Shown here one piece after another: positions 1 to 5,299 of a DNA stretch of 5,299 bases (position 1 is its first letter; each line of letters opens with the position of its first letter). Under the pieces are notes generated by a model, which saw only the letters and a program-made list of their open reading frames with translations, did not search any database and was not told the DNA's origin. A program made the position numbers and the translations under genes. Source of the DNA: Chitinophagaceae bacterium (GTDB lineage: Bacteria > Bacteroidota > Bacteroidia > Chitinophagales > Chitinophagaceae); assembly GCA_947463755.1 (NCBI GenBank), contig CANHUK010000164.1, positions 1 to 5,299 of the forward strand. The letters are read 5' to 3'.

Positions 1-1148
1 CCGGATACCTTGTTGAGGTATTTCTGAACGGCACCCGGAGGACAGGTGCATTCCTTCTCAGGATGATTGTAATACCCGCAGGGACAGGGATTCATGGAAG
101 CGACCAGCATGAAGGATGCCGGAAATTCAACGGCAATGCGGGCACGACTGATGGTCACCTTGCGCTCCTCCATCGGCTGCCGCATCACTTCCAGGACTGT
201 TCGTTTGAATTCCGGAAGTTCATCCAGGAACAACACGCCATGGTGACTGAGGGAAATTTCTCCGGGCTGAGGGTTTCCTCCCCCTCCTACCAGGGCTACA
301 TCGCTGATCGTATGATGCGGAGATCTAAATGGCCTGCGGGATACAATGGTGGCATGTTCCGGCAGTTTGCCGGCAACGCTGTGGATCTTGGTCGTCTCCA
401 GGGCCTCCTGCAGGGTAAGTGGAGGCAGGATGGTGGGCAGCCGCTTTGCCAGCATGGTCTTTCCGGCACCGGGCGGTCCGATGAGGATCACATTGTGTCC
501 CCCCGCCGCCGCGATCTCCAGGGCACGTTTGATATGCTCCTGACCCTTGACCTCTGAAAAATCTGTATCAAAATGATGCTGCGCGGCATTGAACTCCGAT
601 CGCACATCCACCACGACCGGCTGCAGCGAGGTTTCTCCGCTTTCAAAGAATTCGATCACCTGACGGATATGCCGTACACCAAATACGTTTAGATTATTGA
701 CCATCCCCGCCTCCCGGGCATTGGCTTGCGGTACAATGAGCCCCTTGAAACCATCACGCCTGGCCTGGATGGCAATCGGCAGGGCACCTTTGATGGGTCG
801 AACCTCGCCCTCGAGACTCAGCTCGCCCATCAAAAGATAATCCTGCAGCCGTTCCCAGTTGCCCATCTGTTCGGAAGCTCCCAGAATCCCCATCGCAATC
901 GGCAGGTCAAAAGCCGTCCCACTCTTCCGAACATCGGCAGGCGCCAGGTTTACAACGATCTTGGTACGGGGCATTTCATACCCATTCGTCCTGATGGCGC
1001 TCTCGATCCGCTTGATACTCTCCTTCACCGCACTGTCAGGCAGTCCTACAATAAAGTAGTCCCGGCCACGTGCATCCCAGTTCACTTCCACCGTGATCGT
1101 CAAGGCTTCCACCCCAAACACCGTACTTCCAAACGTCTTTACGAACAT
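1..1148 (-). CDS. yifB: YifB/ComM-family Mg-chelatase-like AAA+ ATPase (3' end beyond window)
   Basis: The reading frame is open from an ATG at 1148-1146 to the left edge, giving 382 whole codons without a stop; the family is usually about 510 residues, so roughly the last 130 (Mg_chelatase C-terminal domain) are missing. The N-terminus starts [15 protein letters not shown] and continues through [13 protein letters not shown], which is the typical YifB start with its Lon/S5-like ChlI domain (about residues 20-140), so this ATG is secure. The AAA+ module follows: Walker A GPPGAGKT at residues 224-231, an [16 protein letters not shown] segment, and Walker B VLFLDE at residues 305-310. Near the edge is the family's cysteine-rich MNPCPCGYY...CTCPPG stretch. 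ComM of Vibrio cholerae is a hexameric helicase that promotes branch migration during natural transformation; the role in other bacteria is less clear. The gene has its own likely promoter and is probably transcribed separately from the lipoprotein gene 164 nt upstream. The family assignment is very secure; the cellular role is inferred from homology. Confidence 0.96.
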   Translation of the reverse strand, partial: MFVKTFGSTVFGVEALTITVEVNWDARGRDYFIVGLPDSAVKESIKRIESAIRTNGYEMPRTKIVVNLAPADVRKSGTAFDLPIAMGILGASEQMGNWERLQDYLLMGELSLEGEVRPIKGALPIAIQARRDGFKGLIVPQANAREAGMVNNLNVFGVRHIRQVIEFFESGETSLQPVVVDVRSEFNAAQHHFDTDFSEVKGQEHIKRALEIAAAGGHNVILIGPPGAGKTMLAKRLPTILPPLTLQEALETTKIHSVAGKLPEHATIVSRRPFRSPHHTISDVALVGGGGNPQPGEISLSHHGVLFLDELPEFKRTVLEVMRQPMEERKVTISRARIAVEFPASFMLVASMNPCPCGYYNHPEKECTCPPGAVQKYLNKVS

Positions 1149-1152
1149 GACA

Positions 1153-1183
1153 CGAAAGTACAGGCCCGGAAAAGGGTGCCAAG
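1153..1183 (-). promoter_or_regulatory. Putative Bacteroidetes-type promoter of yifB
   Basis: On the minus strand CTTG (1183-1180) is followed after exactly 19 nt by TACTTTCG (1160-1153). The known Bacteroidetes housekeeping promoter is TTTG, about 19-21 nt, then TAnnTTTG; each element here differs from it by one base. The -7 element ends only 4 nt before the yifB ATG, so transcription would start at or almost at the start codon. The rest of the 164-nt gap (1149-1312) shows no further gene and no convincing terminator. The match is by eye and no transcription start has been measured. Confidence 0.45.
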
Positions 1184-1312
1184 GTGATATTCAACCTGAA
1201 ATGGGCGTATTATGACCGGCCCCCTGAGTGGATTTGTACAGCCGTAAAGCGTGAAACGACAAGCCGGAGATCGAAAGCGGGACACTGATCGTCAGGCAAC
1301 GCAGACCCGGGG

Positions 1313-2170
1313 TCAGCGACAGTGATAATGGAAAAGGTTTTTGCCCGGAGGAAAAGGTAAGGCATCAGGCACATCGCCACTCACCTTCCACTCCAACAGG
1401 TATCCGTCCGCTGAATACCCATAAGAACCATACCGGCTGGTAGTGGTCGAATCGATCATGCCGGCATCATTATAAGTGCTCACATCTATGCGACGCACAA
1501 GGTTCCTCGACGGATTGCCCAGACCGACAGCCATGATGACCGGCGTGAGTTCCGCAGCATCGGGAAGGATCGGCAGGAAATTCCGGGCCGATGCGGCAGG
1601 ATCATATTCAAGGGTGGCACTGAACAACTTTCGAATAAGACCGGGGATCACAACGGAGCCCTCTACAGCCACAAGGTTCAGCGAAGCCCAGGTGTAGGTG
1701 AAACGAATCAATGGAACCGGCAGCGGTACCGCGGAGGAAAACAACTCCTTTTTCACCAGGAACCCCGATGCATCGTAGGTATATGCATATTTCAGGGTCA
1801 TGAGCGTTCCGTTGTCTGTCTGCCGCGCCACAAACTCCTTCAACCGACGGTTCGCATCTGTCAGATAATACACAGAGTCTGAGATCCGAAGGGTATCACC
1901 TGACCATGTCAGGGGCGCATCCAGCAGTATCGTACCCGACACGCTGTCCAACACCTCAACAAATCGGGCCGTCCCGGTCGCATCAAAACCCGTCAGGAAT
2001 GAAAAAGATCCCCGGCCCGAGACTGAATCCACCGCTACGATCTGCTTCGGACGGCAGTCGGCACCGATCACAGGTCCCTTACGTCCCGACTCCACGCTGG
2101 TCTCTTTTTCACAAGCGACCAGGATGAAAAGAAGGAAAATGGAAAGGCCGGAAATCTTGTACATGCTCAT
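1313..2170 (-). CDS. Lipoprotein of unknown function, predicted LspA substrate
   Basis: This 285-residue protein opens with a lipoprotein signal peptide: a lysine at residue 5, a hydrophobic core at about residues 8-18, and the lipobox LVAC at residues 17-20, making Cys20 the predicted lipidated residue. The mature protein starts CEKETSVESG, polar and acidic, so it should sit on the outer membrane or be retained in the periplasm; which one cannot be decided. The body has no catalytic motif I recognise. It is rich in short beta-like segments and has two tyrosine/glycine stretches resembling the YxYDxxGxL units of Bacteroidetes YD-repeat-like lipoproteins: YTYDASGFLVKKE (about 130-142) and YGYSADGYLLEW (about 250-261). 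This similarity is weak and does not set a function. A second ATG at codon 3 is an equally possible start and leaves the lipobox intact. The gene begins 12 nt after the lspA stop with no promoter-like element between them, so it is probably co-transcribed with lspA. No Shine-Dalgarno sequence is visible, as is usual in this phylum. Confidence 0.85.
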   Translation of the reverse strand: MSMYKISGLSIFLLFILVACEKETSVESGRKGPVIGADCRPKQIVAVDSVSGRGSFSFLTGFDATGTARFVEVLDSVSGTILLDAPLTWSGDTLRISDSVYYLTDANRRLKEFVARQTDNGTLMTLKYAYTYDASGFLVKKELFSSAVPLPVPLIRFTYTWASLNLVAVEGSVVIPGLIRKLFSATLEYDPAASARNFLPILPDAAELTPVIMAVGLGNPSRNLVRRIDVSTYNDAGMIDSTTTSRYGSYGYSADGYLLEWKVSGDVPDALPFPPGKNLFHYHCR

Positions 2171-2182
2171 GGTTTGACCGGA

Positions 2183-2899
2183 TCAGGATACCTGAACATC
2201 ATCATCGACCTTCGTCTTTGTCTCCACCGTGGGGTGGAAATCGGACGAAGGCTCTTTGAAGAATCGGTTCTGGAATACGAGGATGGAGATCACTCCCGTA
2301 GATATCGACGCATCGGCGATATTGAAGACCGGACGGAAGAACTCGAAGGGTTCTCCTCCCCAGAGTGGAAACCAGTCCGGATAATGCGCATCGGTGATGA
2401 TCGGAAAATACAACATGTCCACAACCTTTCCATGGAGCAAACCGGCATAACCTCCGGTGAACCCCTCTTGAAATACCGAACGGGAGATATGCTGTGAAAA
2501 TGGATCACTGCCCTCGAAGATGCGGCCATAAACTATGCTGTCGATCAGATTGCCGATGGCGCCCGCATAAACCAGCGTGGCACAAAAGAGAAATCCGACA
2601 TGATATCCCTTCCGGGTCGCCTGACGCAGGTACCAGGTGCCTGCGATCACAGCCACCAGACGAAACAGGGTCAACGCCATTTTACCCCATTCACCGCCCA
2701 GCTTCCAACCGTAGGCCATGCCCTCGTTCTCGATGAAATGCAGACGAAACCACGAGATGCCGTTGATGACCGGATGCTCCTGACCGATGTAATAATGCGT
2801 CTTTATGTAGATCTTGAGGGCCTGATCCGCCAGCAGGATCAGAAAGGTGACGATGAAAATATGCCTCAGTTTCAAGTTGATTGGTATTGATCGGAACAA
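2183..2899 (-). CDS. lspA: Lipoprotein signal peptidase (signal peptidase II)
   Basis: LspA is the inner-membrane aspartyl protease that removes signal peptides from prolipoproteins after lipidation of the lipobox cysteine. The family motifs are present in order: LADQALK (residues 23-29), FIENEGMAYG (55-64, the FxxNxGxAfG box), GAIGNLID (113-120, catalytic Asp120), and VFNIADASI (191-199, catalytic Asp196). Four hydrophobic segments at about 12-32, 76-92, 100-118 and 194-212 fit the known four-helix topology. The protein is long at 238 residues, against about 160 in E. coli, because the catalytic aspartates are 76 residues apart instead of 27; the extra loop lies between helices 3 and 4, on the periplasmic side. 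Asp120 is followed by Ser rather than the Arg of the GNxxDR motif. No in-frame ATG exists: a stop lies at 2908-2906, and the candidates are TTG at 2899 (238 aa) or TTG at 2875 (230 aa, starting MKLRHIFIV, which looks more like family N-termini). The gene follows murF-alr by 42 or 66 nt and precedes a lipoprotein gene by 12 nt. Confidence 0.95.
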   Translation of the reverse strand: MFRSIPINLKLRHIFIVTFLILLADQALKIYIKTHYYIGQEHPVINGISWFRLHFIENEGMAYGWKLGGEWGKMALTLFRLVAVIAGTWYLRQATRKGYHVGFLFCATLVYAGAIGNLIDSIVYGRIFEGSDPFSQHISRSVFQEGFTGGYAGLLHGKVVDMLYFPIITDAHYPDWFPLWGGEPFEFFRPVFNIADASISTGVISILVFQNRFFKEPSSDFHPTVETKTKVDDDVQVS

Positions 2900-2941
2900 A
2901 GATAATCAGATTGAAGCAAGGGTCGGACATCTAACCAACCG

Positions 2942-5299
2942 TCACTGCTCGAAATAGACTCGCTGAACCCTTGGGGAGATGCCCGTGAGGATCTCATAGG
3001 GAATAGTACCGGCCAGGGCAGCCACGCGGGCAACCGATAGTTCCGGACCGAACACGACGACCTCGGTGCCCGGCCTGACATTACCCGGATGATCAGTGAC
3101 ATCGATCATGGTCATGTCCATGCACACATTGCCGATGACGGGACAGGAGACCCCTTCGATCAACACACTCCCCACTCCGTTGCTGAGGCAGCGGGGATAG
3201 CCATCGGCATAACCGATCCGGATCGTGGCTATGAGAGAGGGTCGGTCAACGCGCCCTTTTCGGTTATACCCCACCGTTAGTCCCGCTTCCACATGCTTGA
3301 TCTGCGCGACGGTGGTTCGCAGGGTCGAGGCCTCCTTCAGGTTCAGGTTTGGAAAGCCGCCCGTATGTACTCCGTACAGGCCGATGCCGAGCCGGACCAT
3401 ATCGAACTGGAGGTCGGGAAAGCGGGCGATGGCCGAGGTATTGGCTGCATGCCGCAGGAAGCCATAGCCGATACCGGATTCCAGTCGCCGGCATGCCTCC
3501 AAAAAGCGTTCGGCCTGCCCATGGGTAAAGTCGTCTGATGCTGGATCTTCACTGGCCACCAGATGGGTGAAGGCCGTCTGTACGCGCATCAGTCCACCGG
3601 CCGCCATACGTGTTGCCAGTTCGTCCGCTTCCCCGGGAAGGAAGCCAAGCCGGTGCATGCCGGTATCGAATTTGATATGCACGGGGTGGTCCTTCACACC
3701 TTCCTGGATCAGAAAGGCAGAGAATGCATCGAGCATGTCGAAGGAGAAGATCTCCGGCTGAAGATCATATTCAGTCAGGCTCTGGAAGGCCGAGGGTTCC
3801 GGATTCATGACCATGATGGGCAGCCGTATCCCCTGGCGGCGCAGATCAACACCCTCATCGGCATAGGCCACAGCCAGCCAATCGACACGATGGAATTGCA
3901 TGAGCCCTGCGATCTCGTAAGCGCCGGCCCCGTATGACAAGGCCTTCACCATCGCCATGATGCGCGTTCCGGGACGCAGACATTCCCGAAACTGCGAGAG
4001 GTTGTAGGAGATGGCCGAAAGATCGGTTTCGAGTCGGGTCTGATGCCGCTTCTCTTCCAGCCTCCTCGAAATACGCTCGAAGGCGAAACTTCTGGCTCCT
4101 TTCAACAGGATGGCTTCCTCCCGGAACCTTTGCGGGTGCAGGACCTCCAGGAACGCCTCAGTGGAAGGATGAAATTCGGATGCCGGCAATCCCGTGAAGA
4201 GGTGTGCCTGCGCGGAGATGAGCGGACCAATGCCGATGAGCCGGTCGATCCGATAGTCCGCCAACTGCGAGGCAACCTCTGCATACAGTGCGGCACCCGC
4301 CCGTCCGCTCTGCAGGATGTCAGACAAGATCACCGTACGCTTCGCATACCGATGTTGCTGCGCCAGGAATTCAAGCCCCGAGCGCAGAGAGCCCAGGTCG
4401 GCATTGTAACTGTCATTCACGATGACACAACGGTTCAACGCATCCTTCAGCTCCAGCCGCATCGCCAGCACCGGGAGACCCCGCATCCGCGTACGGATGA
4501 CCTCGTCAGACACACCCAGCACAAGCATCAGCAACCACACCGACATGGCATTGTCCGTGGAGGCCGGATCGGTGAATGGAATCTCCGTCCAAACCTCCCT
4601 CCCATCATAACGTGCATGTATACACGAAACCCGGTCACGCCGGTTTATCGAATGCACACGAAATTGGGCATCTTCGCCGTAACCCCAACCCACGAATCTC
4701 ACCCGTTCTGCACCGGACGGATCTGATGTCTTCCAGTTTGCAACAGCCGCGCGCACATGAATATCATCAGATGGATAGATCAGTGTGCGGCAAACCCTGA
4801 ACAAGCGCAACTTCTCTTCCGCCTTCTGCGCCCGGGAGGCAAAGCCCTCATCGTGGGCGTCACCAATATTGGTGAAGATGCCGATATCCGGCCGAAGGAT
4901 CTCCTGCAAACGACTCATCTCTCCAGGTCGGGAGATCCCGGCCTCGAAGATGGCCAGTTCGTCGGCAGACTGCATCTGCCAGACACTGAGGGGGACACCG
5001 ATCTGGGAGTTATAACTGCGGGGACTGCGAACGATGCGGAAATCCGGAGAAAGCAGGTGGTTCAGCCATTCCTTCACCACGGTCTTGCCGTTGCTCCCGG
5101 TGATGCCGACAACAGGAAAATGAAAACGTGATCGATGATGTCCCGCCAGTGATTGCAGGGCCGACAGGGTATCAGCTACCCGGATGAACCAGGCGTCCGG
5201 ACAGTCCTCGAAAGCATCCGCGGATGAGATCACAAAGGTTCGAACCCCGCGCGAATACAATTCATCGATGAACTGGTGGCCATCCCCCCTGCCCGTTGC
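2942..5299 (-). CDS. murF-alr: Bifunctional MurF ligase / alanine racemase fusion (5' end beyond window)
   Basis: The frame is open from the right edge to a TGA at 2944-2942 and encodes 785 residues; full-length fusions in Bacteroidetes are about 820, so about 35-50 N-terminal residues are missing. Numbering is from the first visible codon. The N-terminal MurF part (to about residue 417, roughly 4050-5299) adds D-Ala-D-Ala to UDP-MurNAc-tripeptide in the cytoplasm using ATP. It shows GDGHQFIDELYSRGV at the edge, the P-loop GITGSNGKT (65-73; 5107-5081), FEAGISRPGEM (118-128), TNIGDAHDEGF (143-153) and NDSYNADLGSL (295-305). The C-terminal alanine racemase part (about 418-785) uses PLP to interconvert L- and D-Ala, the substrate source for D-Ala-D-Ala. 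It shows the PLP lysine in MVKALSYGAG (Lys452; 3946-3944), GMHRLGF (547-553), MVRLGIGLYG (634-643), the second catalytic base Tyr678 in VGYNRKG (3268-3266), IGYADGYPR (695-703) and VCMDMTMID (725-733). The TTG at 5260 is an internal leucine codon, not the start. The promoter lies outside the window. lspA follows closely downstream. Confidence 0.97.
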   Translation of the reverse strand, partial: ATGRGDGHQFIDELYSRGVRTFVISSADAFEDCPDAWFIRVADTLSALQSLAGHHRSRFHFPVVGITGSNGKTVVKEWLNHLLSPDFRIVRSPRSYNSQIGVPLSVWQMQSADELAIFEAGISRPGEMSRLQEILRPDIGIFTNIGDAHDEGFASRAQKAEEKLRLFRVCRTLIYPSDDIHVRAAVANWKTSDPSGAERVRFVGWGYGEDAQFRVHSINRRDRVSCIHARYDGREVWTEIPFTDPASTDNAMSVWLLMLVLGVSDEVIRTRMRGLPVLAMRLELKDALNRCVIVNDSYNADLGSLRSGLEFLAQQHRYAKRTVILSDILQSGRAGAALYAEVASQLADYRIDRLIGIGPLISAQAHLFTGLPASEFHPSTEAFLEVLHPQRFREEAILLKGARSFAFERISRRLEEKRHQTRLETDLSAISYNLSQFRECLRPGTRIMAMVKALSYGAGAYEIAGLMQFHRVDWLAVAYADEGVDLRRQGIRLPIMVMNPEPSAFQSLTEYDLQPEIFSFDMLDAFSAFLIQEGVKDHPVHIKFDTGMHRLGFLPGEADELATRMAAGGLMRVQTAFTHLVASEDPASDDFTHGQAERFLEACRRLESGIGYGFLRHAANTSAIARFPDLQFDMVRLGIGLYGVHTGGFPNLNLKEASTLRTTVAQIKHVEAGLTVGYNRKGRVDRPSLIATIRIGYADGYPRCLSNGVGSVLIEGVSCPVIGNVCMDMTMIDVTDHPGNVRPGTEVVVFGPELSVARVAALAGTIPYEILTGISPRVQRVYFEQ

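Noticed and set aside
63..1187. Plus-strand open frames of 164 and 153 codons
   Set aside because: Both are almost entirely antisense to yifB, whose domains and Walker motifs are unmistakable on the minus strand; the plus-strand products show no family motif.
1285..1295. Small inverted repeat CTGATCGTCAG downstream of the lipoprotein gene, considered as a terminator
   Set aside because: The stem is only four base pairs with a three-base loop and no T-run follows on the minus strand, so it does not look like an intrinsic terminator.
2069..2113. Residues CEKETSVESG after the lipobox considered as a Bacteroidetes lipoprotein surface-export signal
   Set aside because: The stretch is acidic but does not clearly match the published K-(D/E)2 or S-D-D-D type signals, so surface exposure cannot be claimed.
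2691..2930. A 79-codon minus-strand frame starting ATG at 2930, just upstream of lspA
   Set aside because: It overlaps lspA in another frame and its product shows no conserved motif; the lspA frame carries all family motifs without a frameshift.
4043..4726. A 227-codon open frame on the plus strand
   Set aside because: It lies wholly antisense to the MurF part of the fusion gene, whose motifs are clear; its translation has the low-complexity Arg/His/Gln/Pro composition of a shadow frame and no recognisable domain.
5258..5260. TTG at 5260 as the start of murF-alr
   Set aside because: The frame stays open to the right edge and the upstream codons read GDGHQFIDE, the conserved MurF N-terminal segment, so this codon is an internal leucine and the gene is truncated by the window.

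Overview
The window looks like a chromosomal stretch of a Bacteroidetes (Bacteroidota) bacterium. The basis is a MurF-alanine racemase fusion protein (a hallmark of that phylum), a long-form LspA with a large insert between its two catalytic aspartates, a fast-diverging lipoprotein with a short signal peptide, no Shine-Dalgarno sequences, and promoter elements of the phylum's TTTG/TAnnTTTG type. Base composition is GC-rich for the phylum by eye. A family such as Chitinophagaceae is possible, but the genus cannot be read from this sequence.

All four genes lie on the minus strand, so transcription runs from high to low coordinates. From right to left: (1) a MurF-Alr fusion gene (5299 to 2942), whose 5' end lies beyond the right edge; (2) lspA, signal peptidase II (about 2899 or 2875 to 2183), 42-66 nt downstream; (3) a lipoprotein gene of unknown function (2170 to 1313), 12 nt after lspA; (4) after a 164-nt gap carrying a likely promoter, a yifB/comM-type AAA+ ATPase gene (1148 to 1), whose 3' end lies beyond the left edge. 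The window is densely coding and no stretch over 300 nt lacks a gene.

The first three genes look like one cell-envelope transcription unit. MurF-Alr makes D-alanine and attaches D-Ala-D-Ala to the peptidoglycan precursor. LspA cleaves lipoprotein signal peptides. The next gene encodes a predicted LspA substrate. yifB appears to be a separate unit; its homologue ComM acts in recombination during natural transformation.

I saw no mobile element, CRISPR array, tRNA, rRNA or defence system. This is mostly ordinary housekeeping sequence. The points most worth a second look are the apparently leaderless yifB promoter, the uncertain lspA start, the LspA insert, the unassigned lipoprotein and the non-canonical racemase motifs.
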